Shown: positions 1 through 6,482 of the stretch, piece by piece
How the letters are laid out: each line of letters begins with the position of its first letter
Position numbering within the stretch: the stretch's first letter is position 1
Origin: Sulfurovum sp.
GTDB taxonomy: Bacteria; Campylobacterota; Campylobacteria; Campylobacterales; Sulfurovaceae
Length of the DNA stretch: 7,995 nucleotides
Direction: 5' to 3'
NCBI GenBank assembly: GCA_030626265.1
Contig: DAOUPF010000050.1
Location: forward strand, 1 to 7,995
Program-made: the position numbers and the translations under genes
The notes under the pieces: generated by a model
Database searches by the model: none
Told to the model about the DNA's origin: nothing
Seen by the model: only the letters and a program-made list of their open reading frames with translations

Positions 1-1
1 T

Positions 2-61
2 ATTATTGATTTTCTAGTACAATATCCATTAATAAAAAAGAGACAAGGGATGAATATATGA
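2..61 (+). CDS. C-terminal tail of an upstream gene, unidentified (partial)
   Basis: The frame beginning at base 2 stays open through the left edge and ends at a TGA (59-61) that overlaps the nirF start codon as ATGA. The 19 visible residues end in KKRQGMNI and are too few to identify a family. The other two + frames have stops within the first 20 bases, so this is the only frame that could carry a gene across the edge. A 4-bp ATGA overlap is typical of translationally coupled operon genes, and the nirF ribosome binding site would lie inside this tail. By context it could be another heme d1 biosynthesis gene, but that is inference. A chance open frame of this length is also possible. Confidence 0.45.
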   Translation: MIDFLVQYPLIKKRQGMNI

Positions 62-1158
62 AATTTTTACTATCTATTTTGATGTTAGGGACTTTGCTGT
101 ATGCAGGAACACCCAGTGCGAGTGAGAAGCTATTTGTAGTAGAGAGAGAGACGCAGTCTATAGCTATCATCCACAAAGGTCTGCCAAAGTCACGCATGGA
201 AAATATGCACAATATGAATCATGGTATTATCAAGTTTGATGGTGCAGATGGCTATCTCATAAGTCGTGATGGGTATGTCGTGAGATTTGATCCAGTGAGC
301 GAGAAGATACTCAATGAGTATAAGACATCCGAGAGTGCTATAGGCTTCGTAATAGGTGAAAACTATGTAGCAGTAGCCAACTATGATGATAAATCTGTAG
401 ATATACTAACACGAGATTTGAAGCCTATAGATAAGATAAAAACAGGTTCCAAAAATGTAGGTATAAAAATCTACAAAGATATGATTATATTTGCTCAGAT
501 GGATAGCGATAAAGTAACAGTCCTTAAAAATAAGAATGCTGGTAAGGGGCTACCGAAGTTTAAGGTATTTAAAGAGTTCAAAGTAGGCAAAATGCCTTTT
601 GATGCTATGATAAAAGAGAAAACCTATATAGTCGGCTTCTTTTTGAGTAAATCTTTTGGTGTTATTGACCTAGACAAGATGTCTTACTCTGAGATAAAAG
701 TTACAGCCAAAGATGACAAGCCAGTACTAAAAGTACCACATTTTGGTTTTTGGAGCCTAAGTGATGATAGGACATTTATTCCTGCTGTTGGAGACAATGC
801 CGTGATGGTATATGATAGCAAGTTTAATTTCATCAAAAATATAGAGATGCAAGGTCTTCCAGTATTTACTGCTCTGAGCCCAAATAAGCGATATCTAGCT
901 GTCACATTCTCTGGCAAAGATTTCCCTACTGTTCAGATAGTAGATACAGTAACTCTAGAGATCATAAAAAGCTTTACATTTAATGGCAAAATCCTTCATG
1001 TGAGATGGTCAAACTTAGATAACTACCTATATGTATCGGTCAATGATGCAAATCAGGTAAATGTCATTAACACAAAAGAGTGGTTTTTAGAGAGAGAGAT
1101 ATTTCAGATAAAAGCACCATCGGGTATATTTATATATCAGTTAGATGGTAAAAAATAA
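58..1158 (+). CDS. nirF: NirF-like periplasmic heme d1 biosynthesis protein
   Basis: This 366-residue protein resembles NirF, the periplasmic protein thought to act as dihydro-heme d1 dehydrogenase in the last steps of making heme d1 for cytochrome cd1 nitrite reductase. It has a Sec-type signal peptide (hydrophobic residues about 3-16, likely cleavage near 18-22) followed by repeated beta-propeller blades. Matches to remembered NirF sequences occur in order: LFVVERETQSI (25-35), a conserved His55 in MNHG, YVAVANY (103-109), KMPFDAM (178-184), KVPHFGFWSL (225-234), FIPAVGDN (240-247), LPVF (267-270) and the C-terminal APSGIFI (353-359). There is no lipobox cysteine, unlike some NirF proteins that are lipoproteins, so the mature form is probably soluble. 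AAGGGA at 45-50, seven bases before the ATG, supports the start. The cytochrome d1 domain of NirS has a related fold, but this protein lacks a cytochrome c domain and any CxxCH motif, so it is not NirS. Confidence 0.85.
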   Translation: MKFLLSILMLGTLLYAGTPSASEKLFVVERETQSIAIIHKGLPKSRMENMHNMNHGIIKFDGADGYLISRDGYVVRFDPVSEKILNEYKTSESAIGFVIGENYVAVANYDDKSVDILTRDLKPIDKIKTGSKNVGIKIYKDMIIFAQMDSDKVTVLKNKNAGKGLPKFKVFKEFKVGKMPFDAMIKEKTYIVGFFLSKSFGVIDLDKMSYSEIKVTAKDDKPVLKVPHFGFWSLSDDRTFIPAVGDNAVMVYDSKFNFIKNIEMQGLPVFTALSPNKRYLAVTFSGKDFPTVQIVDTVTLEIIKSFTFNGKILHVRWSNLDNYLYVSVNDANQVNVINTKEWFLEREIFQIKAPSGIFIYQLDGKK

Positions 1159-1190
1159 AATATCTATTTAGTACTCAATATATCTAATAC

Positions 1191-2192
1191 ATGAAGAAGA
1201 GAAGAGTATTTATAAATGGCTTTGGTCGTATAGGACGAAGTGCAGGTAGAATCATACTAGAGGATGATACTCTAGAGCTAGTAGGTATAAATGACCTATA
1301 TGACTATGAGCAGATGGCATATCTGCTGAAGTATGATTCCGTCTACAAAACTCTACCTTATGATATAAGAGCAGAGAATGATAATCTACTGATAGATGAT
1401 AGAAGAGTCAAGCTTTCCTCTATCAAAAATCCAGCTGATTTAGATCTACACGCTTTAGATATAGATGTACTACTAGAGTGTAGTGGTATGTTTCTAAGCT
1501 TAGAGTCCACACAGGCCTTTATAGATAATGGGGCTAGAAAAGTTGTTGTATCCACACCACCAAAAGATAAGATGCCTATATATATCTGTGGAGTAAATGA
1601 CAAAGAGTATATGGGTGAGCCTATCATCTCCAACTCTAGCTGTTCTGCCAATGCCATAGTACCTATATTCAAGATCATAGATAAGCACTTTGGTATCAAA
1701 GGAGCTGTGATGCATATGTTTCATAGCTATACAGCATACCAAAATCTACTAGATGTTAGCCACTACTCTAGCGATATACGCAGAGCCAGAGCTGCTGCTG
1801 TGAATATTATTCCACTTGAGAGTAGTGCCGCAAGAGCCACAAATTATTTTTTTCCACATCTTAAGGGTAATCTATATGCCAAAAGTATCAGGATACCAGT
1901 GGCAAGTACTACGATGTATGATTTGAATATCAAGCTAGATGGAGAGTATAGACTAGCAGATATCAAAAAGACTCTACTAGAGGAGATATCTTTTTCATAT
2001 GCTGGTATCTTAAATACAAGTGATATCCCAAAAGTATCTAATGATTATATCCAAGATAGGCATAGTGCAACAGTAGACTTGCCTTTAGTAGATTTAGCAG
2101 GAGGAGAGTTACTCAGAGTCTCAGCTTGGCAGGACAATGAGTATGGATATGCTTGTAGGTTGGTAGAGATGGGGAGGTTAGTTTCTAGGTAG
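1191..2192 (+). CDS. Divergent glyceraldehyde-3-phosphate dehydrogenase family protein
   Basis: This is a 333-residue protein of normal length for NAD(P)-dependent phosphorylating GAPDH. The N-terminal Rossmann fold carries INGFGRIGR (8-16) and IND (33-35), whose Asp35 suggests NAD preference. The active site has Cys151 in SNSSCSAN, where typical enzymes have SNASCTTN, and His178 in HSYT. Phosphate-site residues Thr181 and Arg234 are kept, but the usual TG of the second phosphate loop is SS (211-212) and the usual VPN stretch reads IPVAST (235-240). DNEYGY (315-320) contributes the conserved Asn316. The enzyme is therefore probably active, but substrate preference is uncertain: glyceraldehyde 3-phosphate, erythrose 4-phosphate (Epd-like) or another phosphorylated aldehyde. 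It starts 32 bp after nirF on the same strand, and no Shine-Dalgarno sequence precedes the ATG; the start is fixed by the canonical N-terminus and an in-frame TAA just upstream. It may be a second copy beside a housekeeping gap gene, which cannot be seen here. Confidence 0.85.
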   Translation: MKKRRVFINGFGRIGRSAGRIILEDDTLELVGINDLYDYEQMAYLLKYDSVYKTLPYDIRAENDNLLIDDRRVKLSSIKNPADLDLHALDIDVLLECSGMFLSLESTQAFIDNGARKVVVSTPPKDKMPIYICGVNDKEYMGEPIISNSSCSANAIVPIFKIIDKHFGIKGAVMHMFHSYTAYQNLLDVSHYSSDIRRARAAAVNIIPLESSAARATNYFFPHLKGNLYAKSIRIPVASTTMYDLNIKLDGEYRLADIKKTLLEEISFSYAGILNTSDIPKVSNDYIQDRHSATVDLPLVDLAGGELLRVSAWQDNEYGYACRLVEMGRLVSR

Positions 2193-2232
2193 CAAGGCAA
2201 GGGAGTAGTTATTGCATATAGCTCTTCTAAAA

Positions 2233-3087
2233 TCACTTATTACTCTTCCTGGATAAGTAGTTATAAACCCCCAATGCCACAATAACAGTCCCCACACCTA
2301 TAATCAGATAGAGTGCATGTATCATCTCGGTATAGTCATGCAGTGCTATCTTAAAGACAACCATCAACGCTTCTATTGAGAGAGCAATGATAATCGCTAT
2401 AGAGAACTTGGTTAAGACCATGCTATCTTCGCTCTCTTTACCATAAGTTTTGAAGTAGACCTCTCTCTCTAGTATGGTTTTGGCTAGGTCAAATATCGCT
2501 AGACCAAGGGTGATGGATACTATCGGTTTGAAAAGTGTGTCGAGTGTAAATCCATCATTGATTAAGTGGATAAAAAATGAGAAAAGTGCATACCCAACAG
2601 ATAAAAAAGCAAAAAACATAAGTGAAAAACCGATTAATTTATAGAACAGCTTGGTAAAGTTATCAAAGGTTGGGTGCAGCTCGATAAGTCCCAATCGTCC
2701 AAGCAGTTCGCTTAGTGAAAAGTCTATGAAGATGTGATGTCCAGCCTCTTTTTTCATCACGGTGATACAGATATTTTCCGTAGCAGAGCTAAGATATGGC
2801 TCACTAATGGAGAACTGCTCATTTTTTTTGATAAGCTTTTTTGCCAAGTAGCCTCTATCTTGACCTTTGGCTTCCTCTTCGGACTTGTTTCTATAGATAT
2901 TTGGGGTTATCTGTTTGCAGACTCTGTTGGTGATATAGAGTAGCTCCATAGAGGGAAAGTTCTTGAAGTTCTCTTTGTATCTCTCAATCTCATCCTCATG
3001 AATCGCACCGTTGTTTTTGAGGGTATTCATTAAAAAAGACTCTATGTCTGTCTGATGCTCTTTGTATATCTCTATAAACTCTTTCAT
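2233..3087 (-). CDS. Unnamed membrane protein with N-terminal PDC/Cache-like sensory domain and four membrane segments
   Basis: I do not recognise a named gene. The 284-residue protein begins with a charged, helical stretch (1-60), then a region reading GQDRGYLAKKL, SISEPYLSS and ENICITV (75-109), which resembles the ligand-pocket part of PDC/Cache domains common in Campylobacterota chemoreceptors. Four hydrophobic segments follow at about 150-175, 185-207, 225-247 and 254-276. With no signal peptide or membrane segment before the PDC-like part, that domain should be cytoplasmic, whereas classical Cache domains are extracytoplasmic. No kinase, GGDEF, HAMP or methyl-accepting segment is present. 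The start is supported by AAGGA seven to eight bases upstream of the ATG. It converges on the GAPDH-like gene with only 40 bp between stops and follows the nrt operon on the same strand after 202 bp of start-to-stop distance. A role in sensing or stress response is conceivable but not shown. Confidence 0.7.
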   Translation of the reverse strand: MKEFIEIYKEHQTDIESFLMNTLKNNGAIHEDEIERYKENFKNFPSMELLYITNRVCKQITPNIYRNKSEEEAKGQDRGYLAKKLIKKNEQFSISEPYLSSATENICITVMKKEAGHHIFIDFSLSELLGRLGLIELHPTFDNFTKLFYKLIGFSLMFFAFLSVGYALFSFFIHLINDGFTLDTLFKPIVSITLGLAIFDLAKTILEREVYFKTYGKESEDSMVLTKFSIAIIIALSIEALMVVFKIALHDYTEMIHALYLIIGVGTVIVALGVYNYLSRKSNK

Positions 3088-3113
3088 CTTTGTTTCCTTG
3101 TTAAGATCTTTAT

Positions 3114-3121
3114 ATAATATA
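3114..3121 (-). promoter_or_regulatory. Possible -10 element of the PDC-membrane protein gene
   Basis: Read on the minus strand, an AT-rich stretch gives TATATT (3121-3116) overlapping TATTAT (3119-3114), about 26-32 bases before the ATG. Campylobacterota sigma-70 promoters often have a strong -10 and a poor -35, which fits. The region is AT-rich enough for such hexamers to occur by chance. Confidence 0.3.
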
Positions 3122-3178
3122 GCTTATTTATATATGCCTTGGATAGGGAAGTATGGCTAAAAAACTAAGAGGTGGGGG

Positions 3179-3192
3179 ATAGTGGACACTAT
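3179..3192. repeat. Short inverted repeat between nrt operon and next gene (weak terminator candidate)
   Basis: ATAGTG (3179-3184) and CACTAT (3187-3192) form a perfect short inverted repeat around a two-base centre. As minus-strand RNA it lies about 70-85 bases after the nrt ATPase stop, can be lengthened by two G-C pairs across a single bulge, and a run of six T follows some 13 bases later. The T-run is too far from the stem for a classical intrinsic terminator, so a terminator role is only a guess. The rest of the intergenic stretch 3088-3262 shows no reading frame that I can support. Confidence 0.3.
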
Positions 3193-3262
3193 ACCAGTAC
3201 TATATATGTTTGCCCAAAATATCCTAATCGTAGTAAGCTAAGTTTTTATACAGAATAGAGGG

Positions 3263-4060
3263 CTACTCGTCCTCTTTAGCAAATTTCTCATACAGAAAGT
3301 TCAGTATAGCTTCACGACAACGGATATACTCCTTATCATGTTGAAGCTCAACTCTTTTTCTTGGTCGCTCTAAGTTGACCTCTAAAATTTCACCTATAGT
3401 TGCTGATGGCCCATTAGTCATCATGATAACTCTGTCGCTAAGCAGTACAGCCTCATCAATATCGTGTGTGATGATAATAACCGTATTTTCAACACTCTTC
3501 TGAATACGCATAAGATGCTCTTGAAGATTGGCTCTTGTGAGTGAATCCAACGCTCCAAATGGTTCATCCATTAGCAGTACATCAGGATTAATTGACAATG
3601 CTCTAGCGATTCCTACTCTCTGCTTCATACCACCACTTATCTCATCTGGTCGTTTATCTTTTGCATGTTCGAGGTTTACCATCGAGATATACTTCTCAAC
3701 TCTTGCACGTAGTTCAGATGAGCTAAGCTCTGGCATCACCTTTTTGACAGCCATCGCGATATTTTTATAGACACTTAACCACGGCAGAAGTGAATGGTTT
3801 TGAAATACCACAGCTCTATCGGGACCTGGTCCTTTTATCTCTTTGCCTTTTAGGAAGATATAACCATCAGTCTGCATGTCGAGCCCTGAAATCATATTGA
3901 GCAGGGTAGACTTTCCACATCCACTGTGACCAATGATGGATATAATCTCATTTTTCTTAATTTCTAAATCAATATCGGTAACTGCTACATAGCTCTCTTT
4001 CCCTGGAACAGGAAAGCTCTTTTCAACTTTTTCTAGGTATAAAAATTTATGTTTACCCAT
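3263..4060 (-). CDS. nrtD: Nitrate ABC transporter ATP-binding protein (NrtC/NrtD type)
   Basis: This 265-residue protein is the ATPase that powers the nitrate importer at the cytoplasmic face. All nucleotide-binding motifs are intact: Walker A GHSGCGKS (44-51), Q-loop Gln87, signature ISGGMKQR (141-148), Walker B VLLMDE (161-166), D-loop GALD (169-172) and switch His199. The stretch GPGPDRAVVFQNHSLLPW (77-94) is characteristic of the nitrate/bicarbonate/taurine ATPase group and particularly like NrtC and NrtD. Cyanobacterial NrtC carries an extra C-terminal substrate-binding-like domain; that is absent here, so the short NrtD form is the better match, and a homodimer is likely because only one ATPase gene is present. 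Its ATG shares one base with the permease stop (TAATG at 4059-4063, read on the minus strand), implying translational coupling. GAGGA near the permease end serves as ribosome binding site. Confidence 0.88.
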   Translation of the reverse strand: MGKHKFLYLEKVEKSFPVPGKESYVAVTDIDLEIKKNEIISIIGHSGCGKSTLLNMISGLDMQTDGYIFLKGKEIKGPGPDRAVVFQNHSLLPWLSVYKNIAMAVKKVMPELSSSELRARVEKYISMVNLEHAKDKRPDEISGGMKQRVGIARALSINPDVLLMDEPFGALDSLTRANLQEHLMRIQKSVENTVIIITHDIDEAVLLSDRVIMMTNGPSATIGEILEVNLERPRKRVELQHDKEYIRCREAILNFLYEKFAKEDE

Positions 4061-4875
4061 TACGCTCTTCCTCTTTTTTTATAGTCAAAAAAGTCGGCTA
4101 CCTGACCCATTATTAGATCGAGCAGGAACCCAACTAGACCAACGATAATAATACCGATAATAATATTGTGATAAGCTAGGTTGTTATACTCATCCCAAAT
4201 CCAAAAACCAATTCCAATTCCACCTGTTAGCATTTCGGCAGCGACTATTACAAGCCAAGCAATACCAAGTGATAGTCTCATTCCGGTAAAGATAAATGGA
4301 ACAGCCACTGGTAGGATTATCTGTACCACCTTCTCTAGTGGGTTAAACTGTAACACCTTTGCGACATTCATGTAGTCCTCATTGACGCTTCGTACACCTA
4401 AAGCCGTATTGATAATAATCGGCCATATGGAGGTGATAAAGATAGTCGAAATCGCTGTCATGTTAATATCTTGGAAGATAAAGAGCAACAACGGTAACCA
4501 CGCCAATGGCGATACAGGTTTAAATATCTGTATAAATGGGTCAAAAGCGTATTGTGCATTTTTGCTCATACCGATAAAGAGTCCTAGTGGAACCCCTACT
4601 ATAATAGCGAGTGCAAATCCCCCAAAGACCCTCTTTAGTGACTCTAAAATCTGCCAAAATAGACCTTTGTCATCTTGGTTTTCTATATAGAATGGGTCAG
4701 ATAATACACCTGTTATCTCATCTCCATCTACATTGGTTCCACCAAAGGCAGCTACATAAGTATCTGTAGGTGTAGGAAAATCATCAACACTATTAGCAAT
4801 CATAGACCATACACTTAAAAGAGCTATAAATACAAACATAGGCAGTATAATCTTTTTTGCAAGTTCGTTGTTCAT
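4060..4875 (-). CDS. nrtB: Nitrate ABC transporter permease
   Basis: This 271-residue inner-membrane protein forms the nitrate channel, probably as a homodimer. Hydrophobic segments lie at about 10-28, 84-105, 121-135, 139-159, 187-213 and 236-256, the BPD_transp_1 arrangement. The cytoplasmic coupling loop is recognisable at 167-190 (DYMNVAKVLQFNPLEK to ILP), the EAA-like motif that contacts the ATPase. The loop between segments 1 and 2 contains SDPFYIENQDDKGLFWQ (59-75), an insertion typical of NrtB and its bicarbonate relative CmpB and not of SsuC or TauC permeases. This is the best reason for choosing the nitrate-type family. The ATG is preceded by AAGGAT at seven bases. It lies 61 bp after nrtA and overlaps the ATPase gene by one base. 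A bicarbonate role is made less likely by the divergent nirA gene. Confidence 0.88.
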   Translation of the reverse strand: MNNELAKKIILPMFVFIALLSVWSMIANSVDDFPTPTDTYVAAFGGTNVDGDEITGVLSDPFYIENQDDKGLFWQILESLKRVFGGFALAIIVGVPLGLFIGMSKNAQYAFDPFIQIFKPVSPLAWLPLLLFIFQDINMTAISTIFITSIWPIIINTALGVRSVNEDYMNVAKVLQFNPLEKVVQIILPVAVPFIFTGMRLSLGIAWLVIVAAEMLTGGIGIGFWIWDEYNNLAYHNIIIGIIIVGLVGFLLDLIMGQVADFFDYKKRGRA

Positions 4876-4936
4876 TCTTGTTATCCTTTGACATAAACTG
4901 ATATCTCTCGGAGTGAGTACACCCCCAACCTACGCG

Positions 4937-6316
4937 TTATTTTTTTGTTACAAATTTAGGGTCAGCACATCCAGCAGGTCCATAAGGACATACATACTCT
5001 GGCTGTTTTGTCTCAACTGTCCAGTTGTTCGCTTTTTTCAAATCCTCTTTGCTAACTTTTGAGTTGACTACCTCTACATCAAAGATATACTCAACAGCTT
5101 TGTTAGGATCCCAAACTTTACCATCGATAAATTTGTTGTACTCATCAACACCATCTTTTTTCCAAGCACTTGGTGGTAGTGTGTATCCAACCTCTTTGGC
5201 AACCTCTGCAAATAGGTCTGGTCTATAGACTTTTTCGATGGTCTCTTTCATGTTAATAGGCTTATCAATCTGTCCCCATCTATACATCTGTGTGATAAAC
5301 CACATACCATGAGAGTAGTATGGATAGGCTGCATAGTAGTTGGCAAATACATTAAACATCGGGTTTGAACTATCTACACCTTTGTTGTAGAGAAAAGTAC
5401 CACTCATCGACTTTCGCAGAACAGACTTTGGAGCCTTTACATAGTTCTTTTTAGCCAACCAACCAATCGCCTCTTCTCGGTTCTCCCATGAAGCATCTAA
5501 CCACATTTGAGCCTCGATAACAGCTTTCATCACAGCTTTAGTCGTCTCTGGGTTCTTCTTTACAAAATCAGCTCTTGCTTGAAGAACCTTCTCTGGGTTG
5601 TTGTTCCAAATATCATAGTTGGTAACCAGTGCTGAACCTTTACCTTTAAGTACGATTCTTGAGTTCCAAGGCTCACCCACACAGTACCCCTCGATATTTC
5701 CAGCAATCAAGTTCGACGGCATAGTCGGTGGTGGAAAAGGTTTGATAGTACAATCCGTATCAGGAACGATTCCAGCCGATGCCATCCAGTATCTAAGCTC
5801 ATAGTTGTGCGTAGATACTGGGTGAACCATACCAAAACTTAGTGGCTGATACTTGTCACCCTCTGCTTTGTGTTTAGCATCGATGTACTTCTTTAGACTC
5901 TCTGCACTTACAGGTCTTGTTGTCTTCTCAAGCCCATACTTCTCCATCTCTTTGATGATGTTGTTACCATAAGTGATAGCATTACCATTAAAGTCCAATG
6001 ATAACAGAGCTTGAAGATGAGCATTACCATTAATCCCAAGTGTCGCAGCAATAGGCATACCAGCTAAAGCGTGAGAGAAGTCATACTCCCCACTAATCAC
6101 TTTTTGCTGAATACCAGGCCAACCACCACCCTCTTTGGCGACATGTACATCAAGACCATACTTCTTAAAGAAGCCTTTCTCTTTAGCTACAACCAGTGGG
6201 GCACAGTCAGTTAGTGCTATAAAACCAATTTTTAGTTTGGTTTTTTCAGGGGCAGCCAACAGGGCAGAAGCAGCAACCGATACAATTAGACCAGCTTTTA
6301 TGATATTCTTCAACAT
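4937..6316 (-). CDS. nrtA: Periplasmic nitrate-binding protein of ABC transporter
   Basis: This 459-residue solute-binding protein of the NrtA/CmpA family captures nitrate in the periplasm and delivers it to NrtB. Residues 1-22 are a Sec signal peptide ([19 protein letters not shown]) with likely cleavage after the Ala pair; no lipobox cysteine follows, so it is probably soluble, unlike the cyanobacterial lipoprotein. Family landmarks are [20 protein letters not shown] (29-48), [18 protein letters not shown] (63-80), the [17 protein letters not shown] stretch (161-177) with a candidate anion-binding His, and GYCVGEPWN (210-218). The C-terminus has Cys443 and Cys450 in CPYGPAGC, which could form a disulfide. 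It is the first gene of the operon: AGGAG six bases before the ATG is the strongest ribosome binding site in the window, as fits a highly expressed binding protein. CmpA (bicarbonate) is the main alternative; the neighbouring nirA favours nitrate, and nitrite could also be carried. Confidence 0.88.
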   Translation of the reverse strand: MLKNIIKAGLIVSVAASALLAAPEKTKLKIGFIALTDCAPLVVAKEKGFFKKYGLDVHVAKEGGGWPGIQQKVISGEYDFSHALAGMPIAATLGINGNAHLQALLSLDFNGNAITYGNNIIKEMEKYGLEKTTRPVSAESLKKYIDAKHKAEGDKYQPLSFGMVHPVSTHNYELRYWMASAGIVPDTDCTIKPFPPPTMPSNLIAGNIEGYCVGEPWNSRIVLKGKGSALVTNYDIWNNNPEKVLQARADFVKKNPETTKAVMKAVIEAQMWLDASWENREEAIGWLAKKNYVKAPKSVLRKSMSGTFLYNKGVDSSNPMFNVFANYYAAYPYYSHGMWFITQMYRWGQIDKPINMKETIEKVYRPDLFAEVAKEVGYTLPPSAWKKDGVDEYNKFIDGKVWDPNKAVEYIFDVEVVNSKVSKEDLKKANNWTVETKQPEYVCPYGPAGCADPKFVTKK

Positions 6317-6358
6317 TTTTTTCTCCTTATGTTTACATTAAAATCTTTTGCTAAAGAA

Positions 6359-6364
6359 ATTATA
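6359..6364 (-). promoter_or_regulatory. Probable -10 element for nrtA operon
   Basis: Read on the minus strand this is TATAAT, a consensus -10 hexamer, 43-48 bases before the nrtA ATG, giving a leader of about 36 bases. It lies just outside the left arm of the 13-bp inverted repeat, so a protein bound to that repeat would overlap the promoter upstream region. No good -35 is visible, which is usual in this phylum. The tract is very AT-rich, so the exact hexamer is uncertain. Confidence 0.45.
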
Positions 6365-6365
6365 A

Positions 6366-6408
6366 TATATTTTATACAGTTTGTTACATATTAATTGTAT
6401 AAAATATA
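6366..6408. repeat. Perfect 13-bp inverted repeat in nrtA/nirA divergent control region
   Basis: TATATTTTATACA (6366-6378) and TGTATAAAATATA (6396-6408) are exact reverse complements separated by 17 bases; one mismatch further out the match extends to 15 bp. Arm centres are 30 bp apart, close to three helical turns, so two protein protomers or dimers could bind the same DNA face. It is placed between the outward promoters of nrtA and nirA, as expected for a shared operator. Part of the similarity could also reflect mirrored -10-like sequence of the two promoters. Confidence 0.55.
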
Positions 6409-6420
6409 ATCAATTATAAT
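6405..6420 (+). promoter_or_regulatory. Candidate -10 elements for nirA
   Basis: TATAAT occurs twice on the plus strand, at 6405-6410 and 6415-6420, about 63-78 bases before the nirA GTG. A third candidate, TACAAT at 6445-6450, would give a leader of only about 26 bases. I cannot choose between them from sequence. The first two overlap the inverted repeat and the 24-bp near-palindrome, so binding there would affect nirA transcription directly. Confidence 0.4.
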
Positions 6421-6432
6421 ATTGTAATTGAT
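6409..6432. repeat. 24-bp near-perfect palindrome upstream of nirA
   Basis: ATCAATTA (6409-6416) and TAATTGAT (6425-6432) are perfect reverse complements, and the inner AATATT (6418-6423) is itself a palindrome; only the pair 6417/6424 breaks the symmetry. The half-sites face the opposite way from the FNR consensus TTGAT-N4-ATCAA, so it is not an ordinary FNR box. It is a reasonable candidate operator for a dimeric regulator. Confidence 0.5.
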
Positions 6433-6453
6433 GTATTATTGAGCTACAATATC

Positions 6454-6469
6454 TAATATCTAGATATTA
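6454..6469. repeat. 16-bp perfect palindrome next to nirA ribosome binding site
   Basis: TAATATCTAGATATTA is fully self-complementary and ends two bases before the AAGGAT ribosome binding site. It also overlaps a direct repeat of AATATCTA (6448-6455 and 6455-6462). It could be an operator acting as a roadblock close to the start, or a leader structure next to the ribosome binding site. AT-rich sequence makes short palindromes common, but 16 perfect bases with this placement deserve note. Confidence 0.45.
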
Positions 6470-6471
6470 AA

Positions 6472-6477
6472 AAGGAT
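6472..6477 (+). promoter_or_regulatory. Ribosome binding site that fixes the nirA GTG start
   Basis: AAGGAT lies five bases before GTG at 6483. An in-frame TAA at 6477-6479 rules out any start further upstream, and the first in-frame ATG is at 6561, 26 codons later, without comparable spacing to a purine-rich motif. Confidence 0.7.
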
Positions 6478-6482
6478 AAAAA

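Noticed and set aside
3..212. 69-codon minus-strand open frame at the left edge
   Set aside because: It is antisense to the start of nirF and shows no recognisable protein features.
58..1158. Cytochrome cd1 nitrite reductase NirS
   Set aside because: The propeller part is similar, but there is no CxxCH heme c motif or cytochrome c domain and the length fits NirF.
1177..1189. Sequence like AATATATCTAATA before the GAPDH-like gene, resembling the AATATCTA repeats before nirA
   Set aside because: The match is short and AT-rich, with no symmetry at this site, so a common regulator cannot be claimed.
1358..1742. Minus-strand open frames of 113 and 80 codons
   Set aside because: They are antisense to the GAPDH-like gene across its catalytic Cys/His region, where coding is certain.
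2193..2232. Bidirectional terminator between the converging GAPDH-like and membrane protein genes
   Set aside because: No stem followed by a T-run is visible on either strand in these 40 bases.
4937..6316. Bicarbonate (CmpABCD) or sulfonate/taurine transporter
   Set aside because: The NrtB-type loop insertion excludes SsuC/TauC, and the divergent nirA makes nitrate far more likely than bicarbonate.
6379..6395. FNR, CRP or NtcA binding site in the divergent region
   Set aside because: Partial matches only; neither TTGAT-N4-ATCAA nor GTA-N8-TAC occurs as a credible symmetrical site here.
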